This document shows, one piece after another, positions 7,343-15,340 of a stretch of DNA of 64,000 bases (the first letter of the stretch is position 1; each line of letters begins with the position of its first letter). The stretch covers positions 558,001 to 622,000 of the forward strand of contig CAVWBH010000003.1 in NCBI GenBank assembly GCA_963753195.1, written 5' to 3'. Both the position numbers and the translations under genes were made by a program. The notes beneath the pieces were generated by a model. The model searched no databases, was not told the origin of the DNA, and saw only the letters and a program-made list of their open reading frames with translations. The stretch is from Palsa-504 sp963753195 (GTDB taxonomy: Bacteria > Actinomycetota > Actinomycetes > Streptosporangiales > Streptosporangiaceae).

Positions 7343-10300
7343 TTAGGCGGGCTGGTGGGTGGCCAGGGGCTGGCTGATGACGGTGGAGACACCGTCGCCG
7401 CGCATGGTGATGCCGTACAGGGCGTCGGCGGCTTCCATGGTGCGGCGCTGGTGGGTGATGACGATGAGCTGCGAGCTCTCCCGCAGCTCCTCGAAGACGC
7501 CGAGCAGGCGCTGCAGGTTGGTGTCGTCCAGGGCCGCCTCGACCTCGTCCAGCACGTAGAACGGCGAGGGGCGGGCCTTGAAGATGGCGAACAGGTAGGC
7601 GATCGCGGTCAGCGAGCGCTCCCCGCCGGACAGCAGCGACAGCCGCTTGACCTTCTTGCCGGGCGGCCGGGCCTCAATCTCGATCCCGGTGGCCAGCATG
7701 TCGTCCGGCTCGGTGAGCAGCAGATTGCCCTGGCCGCCAGGGAACAGCCGGCCGAACAGCTGCTCGAACTCCCGCGCGGTATCCGCGTACGCGGACGCGA
7801 ACACCTCCTGCACCCGGTCATCGACCTCCTTGACCACGGTGAGCAGGTCGCGCCGGGTCTTGCGCAGGTCTTCCAGCTGGGTCGCGAGGAAGGCGTGCCG
7901 TTCGGTCAGGGCGGCGTACTCCTCCAAGGCCAGCGGGTTGACCTTGCCCAGCCGGTCGAGCTGGCGCTGGGCGTCGGCGGCCCGGCGCTCGGCCTCGGCC
8001 CGGTCATAGCGCGACGGCAGGGCCGCCTCGTCGCTCACGACGGGGACCGGGGCCTGCGGGCCGTACTCGGCCACCAGCACGTCCGTCTCGACGCCGAACT
8101 CCTCCAGCGCGTGATCGGACAGCTGGGCCAGCCGGAGCCGGTGCTCAGCCCGGGCCATCTCGGTGCCGTGCGCCGCGCCGACCACGGTGTCCAGGTCGGC
8201 GGCCAGCTCGCGGGCCCGGGCCCGGACCGTCTTCAGTTCGCCGGTGCCGCCCGCGCTGGCCGCCTCCGCCTCGGCGCGGCGGGCCTGGGCCTGGGCCGCC
8301 GACCGCTCGGCCGCCTCGACCGCGTACGCGGCCCCCACCGCGACGGCGCGGGCCACCGCGGCCTGGGCGGCACGCCGGGCGCGGCGCTGCACGGCCTGCT
8401 CGCGGGCCTGCCGCTCGGCGGCCGCGGCCGCGGTCAGCGAGTCGGCCCGGCCGCTGATCGCGCGCAGCCGCTCCTCGGCCGTGCGGACCTCGAGCCGGGC
8501 TTCCATCTCGGCTTCCCGGGCCGCGGCGCACCGCTCGGCGAGATCTTCCCGGCGGAAACTGGCCTCCTCATCCGGGCCAGCGGGCTCGTCGGCGGTCTCT
8601 TCGGCCGCGGCCAGGTCCTGCTGGAGCAGGGCCAGCTTGGCCGCGCCCTGCTCGGCCGCCTGGCGGGCCGCGGCCAAGCCCTTATCGAGCCGGTCGGCCT
8701 CCTCGCGCGCGGCCCGGGCCGCGCCCGCCAGCTGCCCGACCCGGCCGGAGACCTCCGCGGCCGCGGTGTCGGCCTCCTGCCGGCGCGCGAGCGCTTCGGC
8801 CGCGTGCCGCCGGGCCGCTTCCTCGGCGGCGGCCGCCTCGGCCAGCGCCGCAGCGGCCGCCTCGCACCGCTGCTCGGCTTCGGCCCGCCCGGCGGCCGCC
8901 TCGTCCGCGGCCGCGCGCAGCTCGAGCAGGCTGGCCGGACGCGCGCTGCCGCCGTGCGCCCAGCGTGACCCGAGCAGGTCACCGGCGCGCGTCACCGCCC
9001 TCAGGCCAGGATTTTCCCGAACGACCCGGCATGCGTCATCCAGGTCCTCGACCACCACCACCCCGGTCAGCAGCTCCACCGCTACATGCGCCAGCTCATC
9101 CGGCGCCCGCACCAGGTCGACCGCGCGAACCGGGGCCTGAGGGGCGCCCGGGGATGCAGATGCTGCAGTGGCCGGTGAGGCCGGAGTGACTGCTGTGACG
9201 AGAGCGGTGAGATCGGCGGGGGCAGCGGGGGTACCGGGGCCGGCGGGGGCGGCGGGGGCGGCGGGGGCGGCGATGACTAGGCGGGCGCTGCCGGCGTCGT
9301 GGCGGCGCAGGGCGGCCAGGATCTCGGCGGCGGCGTCCAGGCCGTCCACCGCGACCGCGTCGGCCGCGGCTCCCAGGGCGGCGGCGATGGCCACCTCGAA
9401 GCCCTCGGCGACGTGCAGCCGCTCGGCGAACGGGCCGAGCACGCCGGCGAAGCGGACCGGGTCGGCGAGCAGGGCCGCGGACGCGTCGGCGCCACGGCGC
9501 GCGGCTTCGGCCAGCGTCTCGGCGCGCGCCTTCAGCCCGGCCAGCTCGCGAGCCGACTCACGTTCGGCGGTGCGTGCCGCCACGGTCCGTTCGGCGTATT
9601 CGGCCAGGGAGCGGGCGGCCTGCTCGTGCGCGGCGACCAGCTCGCTACGGTCATCGTCGCCGCCGCCGGCCAGGTCGTGGGACTGGTCGTAGGCCTGCTG
9701 CGCGAGCGCGGCCCGGTCGGTGGCCTGCTCGGCCGCGGCGGCCAGGCGGTCCAGCTCGTCCTGGGCGGCGGCGGCCCGGCTGGCGGTCGCGCCGACCTGC
9801 TCGCGCAGCCGGGCCAGCTGGCCGGCCCGGGCGGCGGCGGCCTTGGCGCCGTCGGCGATCCGGCGCTCAGCCGCGCTGAGCTCGGCCTCGGCCGCGGCGC
9901 GCTGCGCGGAGGCGACCCCGGCCACCTCGCGGCCGGCCTCCAGCCGCACGGTCAGCTCGGCTTCCTCCTCGCGCAGCTCGGCGGCCTGGCGGTCCAGCTC
10001 GTCGGGGTCGCGGCCGGGGCGCTCGGGCTCGGCCTGCTCGGTCAGCAGGGTGTGCCGCTGCGCGGCCAGGTGCTGCGTGCCGCGCAGCCGTTCGGTCAAA
10101 GAGGACAGCGCGAACCAGGTCTCCTGGGCGCGGGACAGGACGGCCGAGGCCTGCTGCGCGGCCTGGTCCAGCTCCGCCTCCTGGCGCCGGGCGGCGGCCA
10201 GCTCCTGCTCCAGGGCGGCGCGCCGGGCCGCCGCGGCCGCCTCGTCGGCCTCGTCGCGCTGCAGCTCGGCGGCCAGCGTCACGTAGTCGTCGGCGAGCAG

Positions 10301-10984
10301 CCGCAGCCGGGCGTCGCGCAGCTCGGCCTGGATGGCCGCGGCCTTCTTGGCCATCTCGGCCTGGCGGCCCAGCGGCTTGAGCCGGCGGCTCAGCTCGGCG
10401 GTGAGGTCGACCAGCCGGGTCAGGTTGGCCTGCATGGCCTCAAGCTTGCGCAGCGCCTTTTCCTTGCGCCTGCGGTGCTTGAGCACGCCCGCGGCTTCCT
10501 CGATCAGGGCGCGCCGGGCCTCCGGGCCCGCGTGCAGGATCTCATCCAGCTGGCCCTGGCCGATGATCACGTGCATCTCGCGGCCCAGGCCGGAATCGGA
10601 GAGCAGTTCGGCGACGTCGAGCAGCCGGCACGAGTCGCCGTTGATGGCGTACTCGCTCTGCCCGGACCGGAACATCAGCCGGCTGATGGTGACTTCGGCG
10701 TAGTCGATGGGCAGCGCGCCGTCGCTGTTGTCGATGGTGAGCGTCACCTCGGCGCGGCCCAGCGGCGCCCGGGAGGTGGTGCCCGCGAAGACGACATCTT
10801 CCATCTTGCCGCCGCGCAGGGACTTGGCGCCCTGCTCGCCCATGACCCAGGACAAGGCATCGACGATGTTGGACTTGCCGGAGCCGTTCGGCCCGACGAC
10901 GCACGTGATACCAGGCTCGAGGCGCAGGGTAGTGGCGGAGGCGAACGACTTGAACCCGCGCAGCGTCAGGCTCTTGAGATACAC
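7343..10984 (-). CDS. smc: Chromosome segregation protein SMC
   Basis: 1213-aa condensin ATPase that dimerises through its hinge and organises the chromosome with ScpA and ScpB. The N-terminal head has GFKSFASATTLRLEPG and the Walker A VVGPNGSGKSNIVDAL. Two long Ala/Glu/Arg-rich coiled coils flank a hinge at about residues 480-680. The C-terminal head has the signature LSGGERSLTAIAYLF and Walker B FYVLDEVEAALDDTN. The hinge carries an unusual Ala/Pro-rich insertion (APAAPAAPAGPGTPAAPA and following), encoded by a 9-bp GC-rich repeat near 9215-9275. The frame is intact over the full length. Confidence 0.96.
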   Translation of the reverse strand: MYLKSLTLRGFKSFASATTLRLEPGITCVVGPNGSGKSNIVDALSWVMGEQGAKSLRGGKMEDVVFAGTTSRAPLGRAEVTLTIDNSDGALPIDYAEVTISRLMFRSGQSEYAINGDSCRLLDVAELLSDSGLGREMHVIIGQGQLDEILHAGPEARRALIEEAAGVLKHRRRKEKALRKLEAMQANLTRLVDLTAELSRRLKPLGRQAEMAKKAAAIQAELRDARLRLLADDYVTLAAELQRDEADEAAAAARRAALEQELAAARRQEAELDQAAQQASAVLSRAQETWFALSSLTERLRGTQHLAAQRHTLLTEQAEPERPGRDPDELDRQAAELREEEAELTVRLEAGREVAGVASAQRAAAEAELSAAERRIADGAKAAAARAGQLARLREQVGATASRAAAAQDELDRLAAAAEQATDRAALAQQAYDQSHDLAGGGDDDRSELVAAHEQAARSLAEYAERTVAARTAERESARELAGLKARAETLAEAARRGADASAALLADPVRFAGVLGPFAERLHVAEGFEVAIAAALGAAADAVAVDGLDAAAEILAALRRHDAGSARLVIAAPAAPAAPAGPGTPAAPADLTALVTAVTPASPATAASASPGAPQAPVRAVDLVRAPDELAHVAVELLTGVVVVEDLDDACRVVRENPGLRAVTRAGDLLGSRWAHGGSARPASLLELRAAADEAAAGRAEAEQRCEAAAAALAEAAAAEEAARRHAAEALARRQEADTAAAEVSGRVGQLAGAARAAREEADRLDKGLAAARQAAEQGAAKLALLQQDLAAAEETADEPAGPDEEASFRREDLAERCAAAREAEMEARLEVRTAEERLRAISGRADSLTAAAAAERQAREQAVQRRARRAAQAAVARAVAVGAAYAVEAAERSAAQAQARRAEAEAASAGGTGELKTVRARARELAADLDTVVGAAHGTEMARAEHRLRLAQLSDHALEEFGVETDVLVAEYGPQAPVPVVSDEAALPSRYDRAEAERRAADAQRQLDRLGKVNPLALEEYAALTERHAFLATQLEDLRKTRRDLLTVVKEVDDRVQEVFASAYADTAREFEQLFGRLFPGGQGNLLLTEPDDMLATGIEIEARPPGKKVKRLSLLSGGERSLTAIAYLFAIFKARPSPFYVLDEVEAALDDTNLQRLLGVFEELRESSQLIVITHQRRTMEAADALYGITMRGDGVSTVISQPLATHQPA

Positions 10985-11103
10985 GCGCCGTCCTCCTCCC
11001 CGCTGGATGATGGGCTTGCGGGCACCCTATCGCTTCGCGGCGCGCGAGACGGGGAACCCGGAAACCACGGGCGCAGGCGCGCCCCTATCACGGGGAGATA
11101 ACA

Positions 11104-11139
11104 ACGAAGAGGGGCACCCGGGCAGGCGCCCCTCTTCGT
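11104..11139 (-). terminator. Strong hairpin, terminator between the small coiled-coil gene and smc
   Basis: Perfect 12-bp stem (ACGAAGAGGGGC and GCCCCTCTTCGT) with a 12-nt loop. On the plus strand it is followed by TACCTTTTTGGTTTTT. On the minus strand, which is the direction of the upstream gene ending at 11172, it is followed by TGTTAT. It therefore probably terminates the small gene, and would also stop antisense transcription coming out of smc. Confidence 0.7.
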
Positions 11140-11171
11140 ACCTTTTTGGTTTTTCCTGGGCCAGCCGGCGC

Positions 11172-11363
11172 TCAGGCGAGCGCGGGTTCGCGGTCCGGCA
11201 CCAGCATGTCCTCGCGAGCCGCCTCAACCGTCAGCGCATCCTTCTCTTCCTGGAGCCGGACAAGCTCGGCTTCCAGGTCACGTACACGCTGTTGCAGGCG
11301 GCGCATCTCGGATACCATGCGGGGATCGGGACCGCCGACGTGGCCAAATAGAGCCTTCGCCAT
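11172..11363 (-). CDS. Small coiled-coil protein of unknown function
   Basis: 63-aa protein starting MAKALFGHVGGPDPRMVSEM and continuing with a heptad-like helix (LQQRVRDLEAELVRLQEEKD). I chose the ATG at 11363 because it has GGAGG ten bases upstream and because MAKAL-GHVGG is a start I recognise from conserved actinobacterial small proteins. An in-frame start at 11402 lacks such a site. No enzymatic motif is seen. A clear hairpin terminator follows the stop, so it is probably a single-gene unit. Confidence 0.75.
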   Translation of the reverse strand: MAKALFGHVGGPDPRMVSEMRRLQQRVRDLEAELVRLQEEKDALTVEAAREDMLVPDREPALA

Positions 11364-11540
11364 CGCTAAAGGTCCTCCACGCTGAGTGACCAGAGTGGGC
11401 ACTTACTTAACACGCGCGAATTCGCGCGCGCAATCAACGGTCTCTAGTGTTCCACCCAGGTCTTTCCTGGTCAAGTTGGAGGCCGTGACTGGTGTCCTTT
11501 TTATGGCGGATCGCCCGGGAAAGTGGCGATCCGCGATGGT

Positions 11541-12392
11541 TCACCAGCGGGCGCGGCGGGGGCGGGGCTGGCAGTGCGGGCAGCTGTAAGCCGACCGGTT
11601 CATGAACGGGTCGCGCCGGACCGGCGTGCCGCAGGCGGGGCACGGGAGGCCCTCCCGTCCGTACACCGCAAGCGACCGGTCGAAGTAGCCGCTCTCCCCG
11701 TTGACGTTGACGTACAGGCTGTCGAAGCTCGTCCCGCCGGCCGTCAGGGCCTCGCTGAAGACCTCGCGGACGGCGGCCAGCAGGCGGCTGGTCTCCGGTC
11801 CGCTGAGGGTCTCGGTGGGCCTGGCCCAGTGCAGGCGCGCGCGCCACAGCGCCTCGTCGGCGTAGATGTTGCCGACGCCGCTGATCAGCGACTGGTCCAG
11901 CAGGGCGCGCTTGATCCCGGTGCGGCGGCCGCGCAGCCGCCGGGCCAGGGCGGCGGGGTCGAAGCCTGCCTCGAGCGGGTCGGGCGCGATGTGGGCGATC
12001 GGGGCGGGCAGCTCGGCGCCGTCGCGCACCACGCACATGTGGCCGAAGGTGCGCTGGTCGGTGAAGCGCAGATCCGGGCCGGAGTCGGCGAACGTGAACC
12101 AGATCCGCACGTGCGGGGACAGCGGCCGGTCCGGCTCGCCGACCAGCAGCTGCCCGCTCATGCCCAGGTGCGCGAGCAGGGCATCCTCGCCGGCCGACAG
12201 CCACAGGTACTTGCCCCGGCGCCGGGCGCCCTCCAGGCTGCGCCCGGCCAGGGCGGCCTCGAAGTCGGCCGGGCCGGCCAGGTGCCGGCGCACCGCACGC
12301 GGGTGCAGCACGCGAACGGACTCGATGGCCCGGCCGGTGACCTGGTGCTCCAGGCCGCGGCGGACCGTCTCTACTTCGGGCAGCTCGGGCAC
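11541..12392 (-). CDS. mutM: Formamidopyrimidine-DNA glycosylase MutM (Fpg)
   Basis: 283-aa bifunctional DNA glycosylase/AP lyase that removes 8-oxoguanine. It starts at GTG with PELPEVETVRRGL, where Pro2 is the catalytic nucleophile and Glu3 is essential. RRRGKYLWL carries the conserved lysine, and the helix-two-turn-helix region GVGNIYADEAL is present. A C-terminal zinc finger shows two CxxC pairs (CPACG and CPHCQ). It begins 4 bp after the rnc stop codon, so rnc and mutM are in one operon, as in Streptomyces. Confidence 0.96.
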   Translation of the reverse strand: MPELPEVETVRRGLEHQVTGRAIESVRVLHPRAVRRHLAGPADFEAALAGRSLEGARRRGKYLWLSAGEDALLAHLGMSGQLLVGEPDRPLSPHVRIWFTFADSGPDLRFTDQRTFGHMCVVRDGAELPAPIAHIAPDPLEAGFDPAALARRLRGRRTGIKRALLDQSLISGVGNIYADEALWRARLHWARPTETLSGPETSRLLAAVREVFSEALTAGGTSFDSLYVNVNGESGYFDRSLAVYGREGLPCPACGTPVRRDPFMNRSAYSCPHCQPRPRRARW

Positions 12393-12396
12393 GCGG

Positions 12397-13212
12397 TCAC
12401 GGCTCGGGCGCGGGCCCGGGGCCCTCGTCGTCCGGGCCGACCTGCGGTCCGGTGTCCGGGGCGGCCTGCGGTCCGGTCTGCGGGCCCGCTTGCGGGGCGG
12501 CCGATTCGGCGCTGATCGTCTTCCAGGCCGCTTCCGCGGCGTGCTGCTCGGCCTCCTTCTTCGAGCGGCCCTCGCCGGAGCCGAGCACCCGGCCCCCGAC
12601 GCGGACCACGGCCCGGAACGACTTCTGGTGGTCCGGCCCGCTCTCCTCGACCTGGTAGTCGGGCACCCCGAGCAGCTGGGCGGCGGTCAGCTCCTGCAGC
12701 GACGTCTTCCAGTCCAGGCCCGCGCCCAGCTCGGCCGATCTGGCGATGACCGGGTCGAACAGGCGGTGGACCAGCGCGCCCGCCTCGTCCAGGCCGCAGT
12801 CGATGTAGACCGCCCCGATGACCGCTTCCAGCGTGTCGGCCAGGATGGAGGACTTGTTGCGGCCGCCGGTCACCTCCTCGCCCCGGCCCAGCTTGACGTA
12901 GGACCCCAGGCGGAGCTCCCGCGCCACTTCGGCCAGCGCGCGCATCTGGACCACGGCCGCGCGCAGCTTGGCCAGCTGCCCCTCAGGCAGGGTCGGGTAG
13001 CCGCGGAACAGCGTGTCGGTGACGACCAGCCCCAGGACGGAGTCGCCGAGGAACTCCAGCCGCTCGTTGGTGGGCGGGTTGGCGTTCTCGTAGGCGTAGG
13101 AGCGGTGCGTCAGCGCACGGTCCAGCGACTTGGGCATGACGGGCACGCCAAGGGCATGCCGGAGCTCGGCCGGATCCCGCGCCGAGCTGCTCCCCTCCCA
13201 GGCCTGGCTCAC
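12397..13212 (-). CDS. rnc: Ribonuclease III
   Basis: 271-aa double-strand-specific RNase that processes rRNA precursors and structured mRNAs. The catalytic signature NERLEFLGDSVLGLVVTD is present, followed by the second acidic cluster DTLEAVIGAVYID and a C-terminal double-stranded RNA-binding domain (DWKTSLQELTAAQLLGVPDY to KKEAEQHAAEAAWKTI). The last 35 or so residues form a Gln/Pro/Gly-rich low-complexity tail of degenerate short repeats (AGPQTGPQAAPDTGPQ), as commonly seen in actinobacterial RNase III. The start is a GTG. Confidence 0.95.
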   Translation of the reverse strand: MSQAWEGSSSARDPAELRHALGVPVMPKSLDRALTHRSYAYENANPPTNERLEFLGDSVLGLVVTDTLFRGYPTLPEGQLAKLRAAVVQMRALAEVARELRLGSYVKLGRGEEVTGGRNKSSILADTLEAVIGAVYIDCGLDEAGALVHRLFDPVIARSAELGAGLDWKTSLQELTAAQLLGVPDYQVEESGPDHQKSFRAVVRVGGRVLGSGEGRSKKEAEQHAAEAAWKTISAESAAPQAGPQTGPQAAPDTGPQVGPDDEGPGPAPEP

Positions 13213-13231
13213 GACGCCTACCGCACCGGGG

Positions 13232-13408
13232 TCAGGACGGGTTGAGGACCTGACGGCGCCGGTAGGTGCCGCAGGTCGGGCAGGCCACGTGCGGCAGCTT
13301 GGGCTCGTGGCACTGCGGGCAGCTCACCAGCGTCGGGGCCGTGGCCTTCCAGTTCGCGCGTCGCGATCGGGTGTTGCTGCGGGACATCCTCCGCTTGGGA
13401 ACAGCCAC
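13232..13408 (-). CDS. rpmF: 50S ribosomal protein L32 (bL32)
   Basis: 58-aa ribosomal protein starting at GTG (13408) as AVPKRRMSRSNTRSRRANWK. AGGAG lies 7 nt upstream. Two CxxC pairs (CPQCHEPK and CPTCG) form the zinc-binding version of L32. It follows the DUF177 gene by 1 bp, the conserved yceD-rpmF pairing. A longer in-frame start (13507) lies inside the DUF177 gene and is rejected. Confidence 0.96.
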   Translation of the reverse strand: MAVPKRRMSRSNTRSRRANWKATAPTLVSCPQCHEPKLPHVACPTCGTYRRRQVLNPS

Positions 13409-13409
13409 G

Positions 13410-14120
13410 TCAGTTCTCCTGTAGGTCGATGGCGCCGGAACGCCGGGTTGCTCGGTCGTCAGTCTCGCTGGCGCCGGTCTGGCTGGCGCCGGTCTCGCTG
13501 TCGTCAAACTCGCTCAGGGCGGCCCACCGCGGGTCGGGCGCGTCCTCGTGCCGGTGGGCCGGGCCCGCGTCGGCCAGCCGTACGCCGCACTCGACGCACA
13601 GGCCCGGGCAGTCCTCCCGGCACAGCGGCGACATCGGCAGCGCGAGCACCACTGCGTCCCGCAGGACCGGCTCCAGGTCGAGCAGGTCGCCGTCGAGGGA
13701 CAGCTCCTCGTCGTCCGGCTCGGCGCTCTCATCCACCCATTCGCGGGCGCCGTGCCGGTGGTTCTTGTCGTGCTTGTCGTGCTTGTCACCCGAACGGGAT
13801 CCGTGCGGGCGCTCGTCGTAGCGGTAGAGCTCGGTGAAGCTGGCCGTCACGGTGTCGGCCAGCGGGATCAGGCAGCGGGCGCACTCGCCCGCCACCGGGG
13901 CGGTGGCCGTCCCGGTGACCAGGACGCCTTCAGAGACGGCCTCGAACCTGAGATCAAGCCGCATCTCGGCGCCGACCGGGACCCGGACCAGCTCGAGCTG
14001 CAGATCGGCGGGGGCCGGTACGGTCAGCTGCTGGGTCCGTGCGGAACCGGCCTGGCGGCTGAGCGCGCGCATGTCAAAGACAAGCGCGCCGCGAGGCGCG
14101 TTCGTTCGTGTAGTGGGCAT
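13410..14120 (-). CDS. DUF177 (YceD-like) protein
   Basis: 236-aa member of the DUF177/YceD family, which is linked to rpmF and thought to act in rRNA or ribosome maturation. It shows the family Cys motifs ECARCL and PLCREDCPGLCVECG, and the acidic region DLLDLEPVLRDAVVLALP. There is a His/Asp-rich insertion (DKHDKHDKNHRH) and a repeat-like tail (TGASQTGASET) not typical of the family core. It is the first gene of the DUF177-rpmF-rnc-mutM run, with only 1-24 bp between genes. Confidence 0.9.
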   Translation of the reverse strand: MPTTRTNAPRGALVFDMRALSRQAGSARTQQLTVPAPADLQLELVRVPVGAEMRLDLRFEAVSEGVLVTGTATAPVAGECARCLIPLADTVTASFTELYRYDERPHGSRSGDKHDKHDKNHRHGAREWVDESAEPDDEELSLDGDLLDLEPVLRDAVVLALPMSPLCREDCPGLCVECGVRLADAGPAHRHEDAPDPRWAALSEFDDSETGASQTGASETDDRATRRSGAIDLQEN

Positions 14121-14232
14121 GACAGTGAACTCGTGTGTATCGCTTTACGGAACCGAGCGCTCAGCCTACCGGCGGCGCGCGGTAATCCCAACTTGATCAC
14201 CCGCGCCCTGATTCCCGCTCCCGCGGCCGACC

Positions 14233-14712
14233 TCACTCCTCGGTCATGCGGCGGCGCAACTGGGAGACCACCGGCTCGGGCACCAGCCCGCTGACGTCCC
14301 CGCCGTACCTGGCGATTTCCTTGATCAGGCTGGAACTGAGGAAGGAGTACAGCGGGTTGGTCGTCATGAACAGCGTCTCGATTTTCGCCATCCGGTAGTT
14401 CATCTGCGCCATCTGCATCTCGTACTCGAAGTCGCTGACGGCCCGCAGGCCCTTGACCACTGCGGTGATCCCGTTGGCGGCGCAGAAGTCCACCAGCAGG
14501 CCGTGGAAGCGGTCAATCTTGACGTTGCCGTACTGGCTGGTGACCTCGCTGAGCAGCTCAACCCGCTCGTCCACCGTGAACAAGCCCTGCTTGGTCACGT
14601 TGATCAGCACGGCCACGACCACCTCGTCGTACATGGCTGCGGCGCGGCTGATGATGTCGAGGTGCCCGTTGGTCACTGGGTCGAAGGAACCCGGACAGAC
14701 GACGCGATGCAC
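14233..14712 (-). CDS. coaD: Phosphopantetheine adenylyltransferase
   Basis: 159-aa enzyme of the penultimate step of coenzyme A synthesis (4'-phosphopantetheine plus ATP to dephospho-CoA). The nucleotidyltransferase motif PGSFDPVTNGHLDII is at the N terminus, VVKGLRAVSDFEYE in the middle, and the ISSSLIKEI-type motif appears as LSSSLIKEIARYGG. The start is GTG at 14712 with AAGGGG nine bases upstream. It lies 34 bp downstream of rsmD, a pairing conserved in actinobacteria. Confidence 0.96.
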   Translation of the reverse strand: MHRVVCPGSFDPVTNGHLDIISRAAAMYDEVVVAVLINVTKQGLFTVDERVELLSEVTSQYGNVKIDRFHGLLVDFCAANGITAVVKGLRAVSDFEYEMQMAQMNYRMAKIETLFMTTNPLYSFLSSSLIKEIARYGGDVSGLVPEPVVSQLRRRMTEE

Positions 14713-14746
14713 GCGATGTCACCCCTTTCAAGGCTCAATCCGCATG

Positions 14747-15316
14747 TTAACCCGCCTGAGTCAGGCCAAACCAGAAGGTGGCTTCCCCGTACCGGCGCGC
14801 CCGGTCGGCCGTGAACCCATCCGGCCAGGTCACAGGCCCCGACCGGGTCGCGCGCTCGAAGATCACCAATCCCTCCGGCGGCAGCCATGTCCGGTCCGTG
14901 AGACGCCCGAGCAGCCGGGACACCTCCTCGTCCGGCATCGCGTAGGGCGGGTCGGCGAAGACGATGTCGTAGCGGCCCCCGGCCGGCCCGCGGGCCAGCA
15001 CCCGCTCCACCCGGTCGGTGATCACCTCGGCGCCGGGCAGGCCGAGCGCGGTGATGTTCTCGCGGATGACGCGGCTGGCCCGGGCCCCGGATTCCACCAG
15101 CAATACGTGCCCGGCCCCCCGGGACAGGGCCTCCAGGCCGACCGCGCCGGATCCGGCGTACAGGTCCACGAAGCGCGCCCCGGCCAGCGGGCCTGCCATC
15201 GAGGCAATGGTGGCAAACAGCCCTTCCCGGGCGCGGTCGCTCGTCGGCCGGGTATCCCGGCCGGGCGGGACGGCCAGCCGCCGGCCGCCCGCCTGGCCGG
15301 CGATGACGCGTGTCAC
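14747..15316 (-). CDS. rsmD: 16S rRNA (guanine966-N2)-methyltransferase RsmD
   Basis: 189-aa SAM-dependent methyltransferase. MTRVIAGQAGGRRLAVPPG and RPTSDRAREGLFATI are the family N-terminal features. The SAM-binding motif is FVDLYAGSGAVGLEALSRGA, and the catalytic motif is DIVFADPPY (the DPPY of N-methyltransferases). The start is GTG. It is directly downstream of recG by 24 bp and upstream of coaD. Confidence 0.95.
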   Translation of the reverse strand: MTRVIAGQAGGRRLAVPPGRDTRPTSDRAREGLFATIASMAGPLAGARFVDLYAGSGAVGLEALSRGAGHVLLVESGARASRVIRENITALGLPGAEVITDRVERVLARGPAGGRYDIVFADPPYAMPDEEVSRLLGRLTDRTWLPPEGLVIFERATRSGPVTWPDGFTADRARRYGEATFWFGLTQAG

Positions 15317-15340
15317 CCCTTAAGTGTGCACGCCGGGACG

